A stretch of 51,445 nucleotides of DNA from positions 1 through 51,445 of the forward strand of contig JBBBWG010029866.1 of the NCBI GenBank assembly GCA_037176905.1. The letters are read 5' to 3'. This stretch comes from Azolla pinnata (taxonomy: Eukaryota; Streptophyta; Polypodiopsida; Salviniales; Salviniaceae). The translations under genes and the position numbers were made by a program. Of this stretch, positions 1-11,768 are shown piece after piece (position 1 is the first letter of the stretch; each line of letters begins with the position of its first letter). The notes under the pieces are model-generated. The model was given only the letters and a program-made list of their open reading frames with translations. It made no database searches and had not been told where the DNA came from.

Positions 1-1466
1 TTCAATTGAAATTGTATCTCAATCGAGTCAATATTTAGAAGCTACTGATTCAAGTTGCCACAATTTGGATAATGTCATGAATGTAGATGTCATGAATAGT
101 TCGATGAGCTGATCGAGGAAGACAAGGATGAGATTAGCATGTGATCATTGTCAACATGATGATGATGATGGCAATCTTCCGTGGAGCTAGTTGGAAAAAG
201 GAACCGATATTTGTCTTCAAGCTGATAGTTATGGATTGACTTGGTCGCGATTGTGATTAGGACTTTGAGCTGATCACCCAGTTCTCGTTGGATTGTTGAA
301 ATGAAGTAGTGATCAATTTTTCTTCGGCAAGATAATCATCACCATCATCATCCATGACTTTGAAGGCAACGATCTGACTTGGGTCATCACCCATATAGTA
401 TGTGTGTTGTTGCAAGTGGGCCATGGTGCATGATCAACTGATCCCTATATGATGAGGATGAGAGCTTGCTCTGCCTCTAGCCTCACCTTCTACATCTGCC
501 ACTCTTAGAGCCCATCCTAGCTTGATCCTCCGTGATATATATAAGAATAAGATCAAATAAGAATCTCCCGACAAATTATATGATAGCTTCATTCATTAGC
601 TTTGATTCAAGTGTTTGAATTCTAAAATCCAATACAATACAATTGAGCTTTTTTATGTTGGCAATCACTCGTCTTCCCTTACCTTATCTATAACACACCT
701 TTACTTCTTTTTTTTTCATATCTCTCGCCCACAATTTTACTGTATGATAGGTGCTTTATTAGCTTCAAATAAGTTCTGAGGTGAGTACAACAAAACACAA
801 TAACATGAAGACAAAGGGTGTTAACTGGGGACCAAGATATCATGAGTTTCAATCCTTATGCTTTGTATTCACAAACGACAAGCTATACAAGTTTTTTGGT
901 TTATGCGGACTGTCTATAGACAGTGTGAATACGATTATAATATTATCATATTCAACAGACAATGATGATGATGTTTAATTAGATCACAATCTTAATACTT
1001 GTTTAATAGTTGTTGATAGGAAATGGAATTCAAAGTCAAACAAGTAGTCAATAGAACGAAAGAAAACCCTGAACCCTATACAACTATAGAATTTGCTCAT
1101 CTGATCATCCATGAGGCCACCAATTCTGACCCACCGCACAAATTTGCTTGTTAGTATCGGGTCTAGAATGGCTTTTTTTGGGTTTAGGACGTAGTCGAAA
1201 CTTCAGTCCTCCTTGAAAGCCTGAGATATTATATAACAGTTTATAATCTCAAGATAGCACTCATTTCACAACACTGCAATTATCTCGCCAGCAAACCTTC
1301 GGTGTTTAGATCAAGTGAGCATTGCTTCGTAAAAAAACTTAAATCAATATATAGTTTTGTATGTTCCTTGGGAAGTAAACAGTAATCCACTTCTTAGAGA
1401 ATACAAAACTCTTCCCAAGTCTCCACCTCTCGATATTACACTGGCTAATTGGAAACCATGATGAAG
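1..1466. other. Non-coding stretch, nothing recognised
   Basis: I see no gene here. The sequence is AT-rich with a few short GAT/CATCAT runs (about 159-172 and 339-353). Open frames are short and look like chance. The right end should hold the 3' untranslated region of NSA2, which reads leftward and stops at 1467. Confidence 0.5.
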
Positions 1467-4400
1467 CTACACAAGTAGAACGGCATTGATGCAACCATCA
1501 TTCTCAGGGTTATTGGTGATCTGTGCATACTTACCTGCAGAGAAAAGAGAAATTAGAATCTGACCACACTAAACTATGCCTCTACTTGGGAATTCAAGAT
1601 TTCCAAACACCTATACAATCATCCTATAAAATGTCCCAAATCAAAGCTAGGAATAATATTTACAGAAGCTAAAACACAATCAAATCGGGTGAATAACGCC
1701 ACCAAAAACAACAAAACAAGAAAAAATCTTGCTATATCTGACTTACCCCACACCACTTTACCCGCTGGCGTTACCAGACCGAGCTCACTCACATTCACCT
1801 GCAAAACATTAAACAAAAAGTCAGCTCAAGTTGTAATCTTCTCTTTACAAAAAATCAGTCATTCAAATTAGCTTAAAACAAATAAATCTGCAATGCTTCT
1901 CGCCAGAAAAGAAAAAGTTTGCGGAAGTATCAATATCCAATACAAGATAATATGTAGTACACGCTATTTATTAATACCTCTATCACTGTTCCTCTCGTCA
2001 TTACACCAAGAGAAGTATACATAGGCCCATTCGGGTTCTTTTTAACTCCAATTATATCGAGATTGAATGTACACTTCAATTCTGGATGGGTAACATGTGC
2101 TTTGGTGAATCGTAGACCAGAAGGTCTGATAAATCGTTCATATTTTGGTGGCTTCCTTGTGAAACCAGGACCAACAAAGGTTGCTTTAGTGACCATACGC
2201 TTCCATTGCTTAGCTGCAAATTATAACATTCAATCAGTTCACATGCTTTAAACATTTTTTGGTTCATAATTTAGATGCCACATCCAAGGACTTTACTTTT
2301 TCGCTTTCCAGAACGTATGACTTTGAACATCTCATCTTCTGCAACAGGTCGCACCTACAATAAACATTCAGAATGACCTCAACTATGAAAGAAAGAAGCA
2401 AGAGAGAAAGATATATACTAATGTCTCTTAATAGGTCAAAATAAAAATGTTATTGTAAAGACCAAAGTGAACTTGATATACATAAATCAATAAAATTCCC
2501 CTGGATACTAGAACGTTTATGACCAAAGTAAATTCCATCTACATATATTGATAAAATTCTGCCAGACACCAGAATGTTTATGGCTAAATTAAACACGATT
2601 TACATGGATCAATATGAAACATCCCTGGATGCTAGAATGCTTATTGGGTACAGAAGATAATATGCTTTGCTAGATAATAGAATCGTATCCAAGGACAATA
2701 CTTTAACATAATGTGCCTAATCTAATGCCCGGTTTCTAAAATATAAGAACAGTTCATTTATGAGTTTCTACTTTGATCAACTGAAGAATTTGACAACTAG
2801 ATGTATTTATAAAGAAATTCCATTTCTTCAAGCTTTTACAGTACAATTGTAAGCAAATTTCATTTTCATGTATTTCCAAGATCACTACTGCAAACGTAAA
2901 ACTAGGATTTTAACTTATGCACCTCCTGTAACTCACGCATACCTGTGATTTCTGCATATTACTACACAGAGAAAAGATAAAACCGAATACAGTTTATACC
3001 TTTGGCAAGGGAACCTCCCATTTCCCAGCTTTCTCTTTCCTTTTCTGCTTGATTGTATTACTCAAAACCTAAAAATCAGAGAAAAAGAAGATGTTCATGA
3101 ACAAAGCTGAAAAACAAAGATCAAGTAAATCAGGACTCTTCTGAAATTTTACCTTTGCTCTTGTAGTAACATCACGGTCAAGTAGATATGCAGGCACTGC
3201 TCCTTCCTGAACGTTATCATCAACTTTCCTTCTGCTAGCCTTTTCACTATGCATCGCAAGACTGAATAACACAAACACAGACGAGGTTGTCAATAACCAG
3301 CAAATCCTATGAAAGCTCACATTCGATACATGGTTCCAAACTTACGTCTTCTTCATTAGTGCCTTCTCAGCATAACGCTTCTTCGCAAACATTTTACCTT
3401 TGATACCCAATGCCTGTAAACAACAAACAATTAAGCATGCAAACAAAAGGTACACACAAGTCTCCAGTAACTCCCGACACTATTGGCAAATTTAGTATGT
3501 CATTATAGAGAGAGCAGTGGCTAAAATTTCTGAACTTCAATAAAAACCAACAAAATCCAGCACAGCATCAAACTTTCTAAACAGTGATGGGGAAATCAGG
3601 ATCCAATGGTACTTCATCAGTTCCTGAGCCTTATTTCTGATCATTCAAACTGAGAAAGCTCATAACTTTGTTGAGCAGAACACGGATTGAAAATCAGGAT
3701 CTTATGGGATTTCATCTGTCCAATTACATTGGTTTTCCTTCTTATATGTTTCTATGGATGGTAATGGTTAATGCTGATATCTGCCTGTCAGAAGTCATTG
3801 AAGCAGTGCAAGACCGGATAAAGGTAATCTTGTTTTGTCTGGTTCAGGACACGAGTATTTACTATGATCTTCTATTTGGCGTCACTTATCTGGATTTAGT
3901 TTGAGGGTATACACAGAAAATATTTGAATTTGCTCCTTGGAGTTTGTGTATATATAATCATAGGTTCCTATGAAACAAACGTCTTTCTCTGTCATTTTTA
4001 TATCCAGGGGTTCCAGGTCTAATCTGAATTGGTTTTCGACATAGAGCTGGTCTAATCTCAACAACAGCCATTCATATCCAATGGTAAGCTACACCAAAAC
4101 CAAAGCCTCGATTACAACATGGGTATGAAGAAAATCTCAAGAGGATGGCATGATATTGCCAGAGAGTGCCTCCGGCATCCAACTGCTTTTAAACAACGAC
4201 AAGCCATCAAAGATTTTGGATAAAATATGAGGCTCTCATCCATATAAACAATTCAAAGGATTGTCACTGTGAGCCCAGAATGCCTGTGGATTCTCTCAGA
4301 TGACCGTAACAAGGTATCAGTTCAGTAGTTGGGCCTCGATGCCCTAGACAAACTTTTCGAGAACAGAGAAAAACCAGTAGCTAAGTGCAAAAGAAGACCA

Positions 4401-4691
4401 GGGAAAAGAAAGGAAAGAAAGAAGGAAAAAGGCCAACCTTCTGAGCGAACTCGGAGCGTTTGTGAACAGCTCTGGCGTCCCGCTTGCGCTTCCGCTCGAA
4501 ATAGTCGGGGCGATAGCCATGGCGCTTGCGGTGAAGCTCGATGTGGTCTCCCTGAGGCTGCAGCAGGAACACAGAAGGCAGGAACAACAGGCGCACGACG
4601 ATGAGAGGAGATCCATGGCTCCACAACAGGAGCTAGGAAGGAACCATAGATTCTGTAGGCACAGCGAGAGAGAAGGAAAGAGAGATACCAT
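1467..4691 (-). CDS. NSA2: NSA2 homolog, ribosome biogenesis factor
   Basis: Nucleolar assembly factor of the pre-60S ribosomal particle, in the eS8/NSA2 family. Nine coding exons on the minus strand, all GT-AG: 4689-4691, 4438-4557, 3346-3413, 3153-3261, 3000-3068, 2297-2354, 1978-2213, 1747-1798, 1467-1534. They join in frame to 260 aa, the usual NSA2 length. Visible family blocks are the basic N-terminal helix ([14 protein letters not shown], near residue 7), AVPAYLLDR at 85-93, [15 protein letters not shown] from 163, AHVTHPELK, and the C-terminal end CINAVLLV. The first coding exon is only the ATG: no ATG precedes the conserved PQGDHIEL inside its own exon, while ATG followed by GTATCT lies at 4691 and a CTGCAG acceptor precedes residue 2. 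A (GAA)n tract (sense TTC) lies directly upstream. The exon model is inferred from homology, and I am very sure of the family. Confidence 0.95.
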
Positions 4692-4732
4692 GTTTGCCCC
4701 GCTCGGCGAGAAGGTTTCTGTTCCTGAGTTCG

Positions 4733-4821
4733 AAGAAGAAGAAGAAGAAGAAGAAGAAGACGAAAGAAGAAGAAGACGAAGAAGACAAAAGAAGAAGAAG
4801 AAGAAGAAGAAGAAGAAGAGA
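4733..4821. repeat. (GAA)n microsatellite upstream of NSA2
   Basis: Nearly pure GAA/AGA trinucleotides on the plus strand. Read in the direction of NSA2 this is a (TTC)n tract about 40 to 130 bases upstream of the ATG, so probably in the 5' untranslated region or core promoter. It creates the low-complexity open frames seen here, which I do not consider genes. Confidence 0.9.
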
Positions 4822-4869
4822 AAAATGAAAGAGAAAACGAAGAGAAGAATCTCAGAGACGATTTCTGCG

Positions 4870-5978
4870 TTGCTAGGGTTTCCTTGCCAGTTTAGGGTTT
4901 CGATTTAGGGTTTGGGCCTCAGGGTTCAAGCTTTTTAGGGTTTAGGCATTTAGGGTTTAGGGTGCATTGCTAGGGTTTCCTGCCAGTTTAGGGTTTCGAT
5001 TTAGGGTTTGGGCCTCAGGGTTCAAGCTTTTTAGGGTTTAGGGTGCGTTGCCAGGGTTTTCTTGCCAGTTTAGGGTTTCGATTTTAGGGTTTGTTCCTCA
5101 GGGTTCATGCTTTTTAGGGTTTAGGCATTTAGGGTTGAGGGTGCATTGCTAGGGTTTCCTACCAGTTTAGGGTTTTGATTTAGGGTTTAGGGTGCATTGC
5201 TAGGGTTTCCTACCATTTTAGGGTTTCGATTTAGGGTTTGGGCCTTAGGGTTCAAGCTTTTTAGGGTTTAGGCATTTAGGGTTGAGGGTGCATTGCTAGG
5301 GTTTCTTGCCAGTTTAGGGTTTTGATTTCGGGTTTGGGCCTCAGGGTTCAGGCTTTTTTAGGGTTTAGGCATTTAGGGTTTAGGGTTTCGGGTGCGTTGC
5401 TAGGGTTTCGTGCCAGTTTAGGGTTTCAATTTAGGGTTTGGGCCTCAGGGTTTAGGCATTTAGGGTTTAGGGTTTAGGGTACGTTGCTAGGGTTTCGTGC
5501 CAGTTTAGGGTTTCAATTTAGGGTTTGGGCCTCAGGGTTTGGGCATTTAGGGTTTAGGCTAGGGTTTAGGATGCGTTGCTAGGGTTTCGTGCCAATTTAG
5601 GGTTTGGGCCTTTGGGTTTCAATTTACAGTTTGGGCCTTAGGGTTTGGGCGTTAGGGTTTAGGCATCAGGGTTTAGGGTTTAGGGTGCATTGCTAAGGTT
5701 TGGGGCCAGTTTAAGGTTTCAATTTAGGGTTTCGGTCTCAAGGTTTAGGGTCTAGGGTTTAGTTGCAGATTTCCTGGTACATCACATTTATGCCTTTACT
5801 ATTCATGTTACTGTAACAATATTACTCAAGGGTGTTCTATTTGCACGTGGTTCCCACCTTTGGGCTTTAGGACTTGGGGTTTTGGGCCTTAGGGTTTAGG
5901 GTTTAGTGTTTAGGGTTTAGTGTTTAAGGTTTAGGGTTTAGAATTTACGGTTTGGGGTTTACAATTTAGGGTTTAGGG
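4870..5978. repeat. Degenerate telomere-type (TTTAGGG) array
   Basis: About 1.1 kb dominated by TTTAGGG and near variants. It is not a plain heptamer array. A longer unit of about 80 to 105 bp recurs around ten times, marked by TTGCTAGGGTTTC, then CCAGTTTAGGG, then TTTGGGCCTCAGGGTT. Copies diverge more toward the right end. The array begins about 180 bases upstream of the NSA2 start codon. Confidence 0.92.
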
Positions 5979-7867
5979 TTTTGATTGCCAATTGCACACA
6001 ATGCCAGGGAATGCCAGAGCGATGAAGAACCAGTCTGTACTGGAGAGAATTGCGCCGAGGTTCAAGGTAAAACTTTGCTAGGAAAAAAAAGCAAACACAG
6101 AGAGAAAGAAGAAGAAGAAAAACAAGAGGTTCAAGTAGATTTTCGACGGCCATCGCAGACGAGCAAACTCAAGAAGGCCAGCATGACTCTGCCGAAATCA
6201 AATCAGAGGAGTTCTGTCAGGTTTTCCAGGAGCAAGATGACACTGTTGCTTAGATTGCTTAGATCATACTTGAGGTCAAATTTCTTGATCAGATTTGCAG
6301 TTATAGGGTTGTGCTGATAGCCTAGACTGTATCAGCATGCAGTGGTGTTTCGTTGAAACCCCGCCACAGAGAGCAGATATCGCTCTGCTGTTATCGACAA
6401 TTGTTTTCCGATAGTGTTTAGCAAAAGTGCCAAGGAAGCGGTTCAAAAATTTGGAGATTTCAACCCCAGTTCTGTAACCCGTTCGTAGAGCTGGCTGGGA
6501 TGAGCTGAGCGGAAATCAACTCAACAAAGTAGACGGATCGATCAATCCGAAAACAACATACGATTATCGGATAATCCAACTGTCACTCCACATCATTATG
6601 CTCAGATGTTTAACTAATCCAATTGTCACTCCACATCATTATGCTCAGATGTTTAACTAGCCGGGGGGAAAAAAAAAACATTGTCCGTGGAAGCGCCGGA
6701 GAACTTGTTCCACCAACCTTTGCACTAGTTTTTCCATTGCCATCCATGAGCATGTGAAAATCAGGTGAAAAACACAGAAATAAGTCAAGAATGGTTGGAA
6801 GTTAGATGCGATTCAAGAGCCTTGGTCCTCGAACAGGATTTACTCTGCTGCAGTGGATCGATCCCTGAGGCTTTTCAGGCTTGACCAGAAGAGTTGAAAT
6901 ATAGCATTCAACAAACAAGCCCATGAAATTTGCATTCAACAAGCTCATGGAATTATTTCGACAATCTGCAGTTGACAAGCTCATGAATTTATTTCAACAA
7001 TCTCGTGAAATTGCATTCGACAAGCCGATGGATTGATTTCAACAAGCTCATGAAATCGCGTTCAACAAGCAGATGGATTGTTGATTTCAACGAGCTCATG
7101 AAAATTTGCATTCCACAAACTTATGGATTTATTTCGACAATCTAACGAAATTGCGTTCAAACAAGCTGATGGATTCATTTCAACAAAGCTCCCGAAATCG
7201 ATTTATTTCAACAAAGCTCACGAAATCGATTTATTTCAACAAAGCTCATGAAATCGATTTATTACAACAATCTGCTCAAGCGCGAAAGAAATGAGTACCT
7301 CAAAGCGCCCCGTCTTTCAATCGCAGCATCCTCACACAAGTGCTGCAGCAGATCGTCATCAGCAAATTCAGCTTGCCAAAACACGAAAAACAAATGAAAC
7401 AAAAGCTTGTTATGCAACTGAATTCAGAAATGAGAAGGGCTTGCTGCTTCCTGTATGCATGTGGGCTTCAGCATTCGATCTAGAAGCATACCCATTTCAT
7501 TGCTATATCTATATAGAAGCATCAAGGCTTTATTGCAGTTCCCGAAGATGAAAATACGATGACTCAATCGAGCTCAACGAAAAAAATGGAGGCAGCAGAT
7601 CTATGATTTCTGGTACCAATATCGATCCCAACGTTTTGCTACCATCGTTGCAAATGATGCAGTTCTGTTCTGTCTTTCCATTCCCAAATAACAAATGCAT
7701 CCGCTCGGGTACATCATAACACTGCATGATGATATTGCACACTTCACCATGATCATTCTCAAGTTAACTGACCACTTCATCGTAAATGCAGACTGATTCT
7801 TCGGCATCAAAACCCTAAACCTTTACAACGCGTGTTTTAAGCCTTTCGGAATGAGCTCTTCTTCGCT
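5979..7867. repeat. Intergenic region with short tandem repeats
   Basis: No gene recognised between the telomere-type array and the PPR gene. Visible structure: a perfect-looking 43-bp direct duplication at 6573-6658 (unit begins AATCCAACTGTCACTCC), and a degenerate array at about 6895-7275 built from CAACAAGCTCATGAAAT and TTCAACAAAGCTCACGAAAT units. 7300-7867 should include the 3' untranslated region of the leftward-reading PPR gene. Confidence 0.6.
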
Positions 7868-10330
7868 TTACGCAGCACTTTGGATGATGGCCTCTCTAGC
7901 CGATGCGCATTCAATCCATCGGAACAAATCCTTCTCTAACATCACGTCCCACACGCTCGCTGCCAATGCGATCTTGCCACATTCTTGCAAATCGTTCAGC
8001 AGCGGCAAATACACCCTCAAGCAGGCACCTGCAACCTCCCCTTCCCCATGCTCATCGACGCGAGAGAAGAGGGCTTTTATGTTGATATCGTTCGGCTCGA
8101 ACCCATCTTTGACCACGCTCGAGAACAGCTCGCTAGCCTCCACCACTCTGTTGAGCTTACACAAACCAGCGACAATGATCGTGAAAGTGGCGGGATCGGG
8201 CTCGATTCCACGTTCCTTCATGTCGCTGAAGACCTCGAGGACCAGATCGGCTCTCCTTGCTTTACAGAGGACATGGAATAAGGGGCGGTAGGTGTACGAA
8301 TCAGGCTCGCAACCCTTTTCTCTCATCTCCGAGAAGAGCTCCATGGCCTTATCTGCATCGCCCGCCTTGTTCGCTCCAGACATCAGAAGACCATAGGCAA
8401 ACGAGTCGGGTGGGAAGCCTTGCTCCAACATTTCGTCGAACAAAGCATACGCCGACTCCATCTGACTCGCATCGCAAAGCCCCTTGAGGAGGGACTTATA
8501 GGCGGTTCCCGTGACTTGGCACTTCCGCTCGATCATGACTCGTAGCGTTTTGCGAGCATCGTCGGCCGAGCCTTTCTTGCATATGCAATTCAGGAGCGAA
8601 GAGCAGCTCGACGAGGACACGGCGTAGCCCTCGGACAGCATCGTCGAGAAGAGCTTCTGCGCCTCGTCTCTCATACCAGCCCTCGACAGCCCATCGATCA
8701 TCGCGTTGTACACGGCCGCGTTCGGGCCGCACTTCTTATCTTTCATCTCGCTGAAGTAGCGAGAGGCCTCGTCCACTCGCCCGGCCTTGCAAAGCCCTTG
8801 AATGAGCAAGCTGTAGGTTCCAGCATTCGGCCAGTACCCGCCGCCGATCATCTTGTCGCACATCATGCAAGCTTCATCCATTCTCTCCAGCTTGCTGTAG
8901 CCATCTGCCAAGATGCAGTACACCACTTGATTCACCTTCGCGCCTTGGGACAGAACCCCTTTCAAGAACTCGTGGCCTTCGTCGATTCTTCCCGACTTGC
9001 AAAACCCATCCATCAACGCCGTGTATGTGATCGCATTCGGCGGGCACCCGTCGGACTTCATGCATTCTAGATGCGCTACAGCCTCATCCACCTTCCCGGC
9101 TCGGCAAAGGCCTCTTATGAGCGAGCTATGCGTAACCACATTCGGCTCCACGCCCGCGTCTTTCATCTCCGAGAAGAGCTCGAGGGCCTTGGCGATGTCG
9201 CCCGCCTTGCAGAAGCCGTTGATCAGCGTGCTCCAAGTGATCAGACCCATGCTGAGATTCGCGGCTTTCATGTCGCGGGCGACTCCCAGCGCATCCTGCA
9301 TTCTGCCCGCCTCGCAGAACCCGTCGATCATCATGTTGAACGCGAACTCGTTGGCGAGCGCGGGCATGGAGATGAGCTCCCGGTAGATCTCCATGGCCAG
9401 ATCGAGCTTCTGGGCCCTGAGGAGGAGGCTGAGGAGCGTGTTGTAGGAGAACGCGGTGGGCTTGACCCCGAACCCTTGCATTTCGCGGAGGGTGCGGATC
9501 GATTCCTCCACCTTGCCTGCTTCGCCGTAGCTCTTCATCAGGAGATTGAAGGGCCCGTCTTCGAGCTCGATGCTGCTCCTCGCGGGGCCCCGCGTCTCGA
9601 GCAAGAGGCTCCAGATCTTCGCAAACTCCTTCGCGTGCGCGAGGACCTTGATGAGGCAGGTGTATGTGACGATGTTGTGGGCGTAATCCTCCCTCATCTC
9701 CGCCCAGCGGAAGAGATCGATCGCAGTCTCCACATCTTCGATCGATTTCAGGGCTTCGCTCACATGGTAGGGAGTGATGCAGAATGGCAACTGATCCAGA
9801 GCTTCGCTCGCATCGATCTCCTCTCCTTCTCCTTCTCCTTCTCCTTCTCCTTCTCCTTCTCCTTCTTCTGCTTCTGCTTGTTCTTCTTCTTGTTCTTCCT
9901 TGAAAGAGGAGGAGGATTTCTTCTCCTTCTCCTTCTGCATCTTCTTCTTCTTCTCCTTCTCCTTCTTTCCCTGTCTCAGAATGCCCAGGATCTGCTCAAC
10001 TTCCATGGATCGCCCCACCAAAGGTTCGCTCGCAGGTCTCCATCGCGGGCTTCCTTGCTGCTGCCGTCGCTTCGAGGGCTTCCCATGGCTTTCTTGCTTC
10101 AGCTCCACGAACGCTTCTGCGAGGAGCTTCTGCTCTTCCGTGGCTCCGCTGGATAGCTCGCCCTCGGCCGCCGCCGCTGCCGCCGCCGCTGAGCCGCAAG
10201 CCCTCGCAAAGAAGGAAGGGCGAAGGGATTTGAAGGTGCACAGTGCTTCAGAGACGGAGGACGACGATGGTCTCCAGATCATCGCCCACATCGAGGATTT
10301 GGATCGTGAACGCAGTCGCAGCGCGCCCAT
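7868..10330 (-). CDS. P-class pentatricopeptide repeat protein, intronless
   Basis: Single 820-aa open frame with no intron. PPR proteins bind organellar RNA sequence-specifically and act in its stability, splicing or translation. The N-terminus (residues 1-60) is rich in Arg, Ser and Ala and nearly free of acidic residues, as expected for an organelle targeting peptide; I cannot separate mitochondrion from plastid. Residues 120-172 are low complexity, Lys/Glu then Glu-Gly, encoded by a CTC/CTT-type repeat in the DNA. PPR motifs run from about residue 220, with regular 35-residue spacing from 258 to 747 (14 motifs) plus irregular ends. Typical motif text is ITWSTLINGFCKAGD. There is no E, E+ or DYW tail, so it is not an editing-type PLS protein. 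The start is the first ATG of the frame; ATGs at residues 14 and 17 are possible alternatives. The exact ortholog is not recognisable. Confidence 0.93.
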   Translation of the reverse strand: MGALRLRSRSKSSMWAMIWRPSSSSVSEALCTFKSLRPSFFARACGSAAAAAAAAEGELSSGATEEQKLLAEAFVELKQESHGKPSKRRQQQGSPRWRPASEPLVGRSMEVEQILGILRQGKKEKEKKKKMQKEKEKKSSSSFKEEQEEEQAEAEEGEGEGEGEGEGEGEEIDASEALDQLPFCITPYHVSEALKSIEDVETAIDLFRWAEMREDYAHNIVTYTCLIKVLAHAKEFAKIWSLLLETRGPARSSIELEDGPFNLLMKSYGEAGKVEESIRTLREMQGFGVKPTAFSYNTLLSLLLRAQKLDLAMEIYRELISMPALANEFAFNMMIDGFCEAGRMQDALGVARDMKAANLSMGLITWSTLINGFCKAGDIAKALELFSEMKDAGVEPNVVTHSSLIRGLCRAGKVDEAVAHLECMKSDGCPPNAITYTALMDGFCKSGRIDEGHEFLKGVLSQGAKVNQVVYCILADGYSKLERMDEACMMCDKMIGGGYWPNAGTYSLLIQGLCKAGRVDEASRYFSEMKDKKCGPNAAVYNAMIDGLSRAGMRDEAQKLFSTMLSEGYAVSSSSCSSLLNCICKKGSADDARKTLRVMIERKCQVTGTAYKSLLKGLCDASQMESAYALFDEMLEQGFPPDSFAYGLLMSGANKAGDADKAMELFSEMREKGCEPDSYTYRPLFHVLCKARRADLVLEVFSDMKERGIEPDPATFTIIVAGLCKLNRVVEASELFSSVVKDGFEPNDINIKALFSRVDEHGEGEVAGACLRVYLPLLNDLQECGKIALAASVWDVMLEKDLFRWIECASAREAIIQSAA

Positions 10331-10453
10331 TGCTTAGGGCAAGGACCCTGGAGCTCTACGCTTGCTCCCATTCCATCGCCATAGCCAAGACAGAGAGGAG
10401 GACAGGGAATATTCTGGAACCCCCACCATCGCCATCGCCATCGCCATCGCCAT

Positions 10454-10485
<32 letters not shown>

Positions 10486-11768
10486 GCAGTACATTTCACA
10501 AGAACCGCGCTGCTGCTCCCAAAACCCTAAACCTCAATCCGAAAACCCTAAATCCTCTCAAACCAAAACCCTAAACCTCAATCCGAAAACCCTAAATCCT
10601 CTCAAACCAAAACCCTAAACCTCAACCCGAAACCCTAAATCCTCTCAAACCAAAACCCTAAACCTCAACCCGAAACCCTAAATCCTCTCAAACCGAAACC
10701 CTAAACCCCATAGCCATGCTTCGTTTTCTTGAAACCCTAATCGATCAGTCCACCACATCCAAGAAGCATCGCAAGTGACCCACAATGGCATCTTTGGAGA
10801 CCTGTAGCAGCTGCTCCCAAAGACATGGTCTTCAAGCCGAGCGCAAGAAAGATCCTTCTTCCAAGTCATTCCATTGTGAAGATCCGCTGCATTTCATGGT
10901 GCAAATTAGCTCATGCCCCGAGGTTTTGTAACAGAAAACTTCCCATTTTTGTGAACAAATCTTGAGAAAAGGCTCCATTTCGGTTGCCTGCTGCCATGGC
11001 AAGAGAGCTCATACTGATGATTTTCTCAGGCTTCATTCACAATAGCCTGATTGATGATGTTTCCAAATCCCCTACACAACAGATTCAATGTACATGTCTT
11101 CATAGCAGATCTCATCTAACTGCATAATCACCTCTGTAGCAAATCCAGTTTGTTATAGAACCAGAAAACTCAAACTCTATTTATCGAAGAGCTACGGAAA
11201 AGATCAGACAGGAAGTAGCCAATGCCCTTCCTCAATCAAGGCTGGAAGTTTTATTTCTGTTAAGATATCGATTACCTCTTCGATGTTAAAACAAAAGAAA
11301 AATACATCATACAGAGTTCAGGGTTTCCAAACTGATGCACTGCAACTGCATTCGTGCTGAATTTTGTCAAAGAAACCTCCAATGATTCGCCCTGAACCCT
11401 AAAACTGCAGGCAATTTGGCATCGACCCTGCTCTGAAAATCAACTATTTCAAAACCACCGACCACAGGGACAACGAGCTTAAATTCATTTCTTTTAGATG
11501 CGAGCGATCAAAAATGTACGCACCCCTCCATAGGGTACAAGGGTACAAATTCACAAAATCCAACATAAAGAAAGAAGGGGAAAGGACAAGAGGAAGACAT
11601 GATACTGTCATATGCAACCAAAGTGCAGGTGGCAATATCAGCAAAGCTTTTCGAGCAGAGATACAAAACTCTTGACTCGTCTTCTCCTACTCAGACAGAT
11701 ATAGAAGGGGAAAAAAAGGGAAACCAACTTTGCTTTGACGTTACATGAAATCAAAACATCAATTTGGA
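10331..11768. repeat. Intergenic: CATCGC/CAG runs and CCCTAAA tandem array
   Basis: Upstream region of the PPR gene and probable 3' untranslated region of EBP1. At 10424-10488 there is a run of CATCGC hexamers, then CAT, then CAG trinucleotides. At 10523-10705 a tandem array of about 43-44 bp per unit alternates CCCTAAACCTCAA and CCCTAAATCCTCTCAAACC. From 10750 to 11768 I see no feature. Confidence 0.75.

Noticed and set aside
4462..4908. 148-codon plus frame ending in Glu/Lys/Arg runs
   Set aside because: It overlaps NSA2 exon 2 on the opposite strand and then reads the (GAA)n tract.
9071..10156. 361-codon frame antisense to the PPR gene
   Set aside because: Shadow of a long GC-rich coding frame; the minus strand carries clear 35-residue PPR periodicity.
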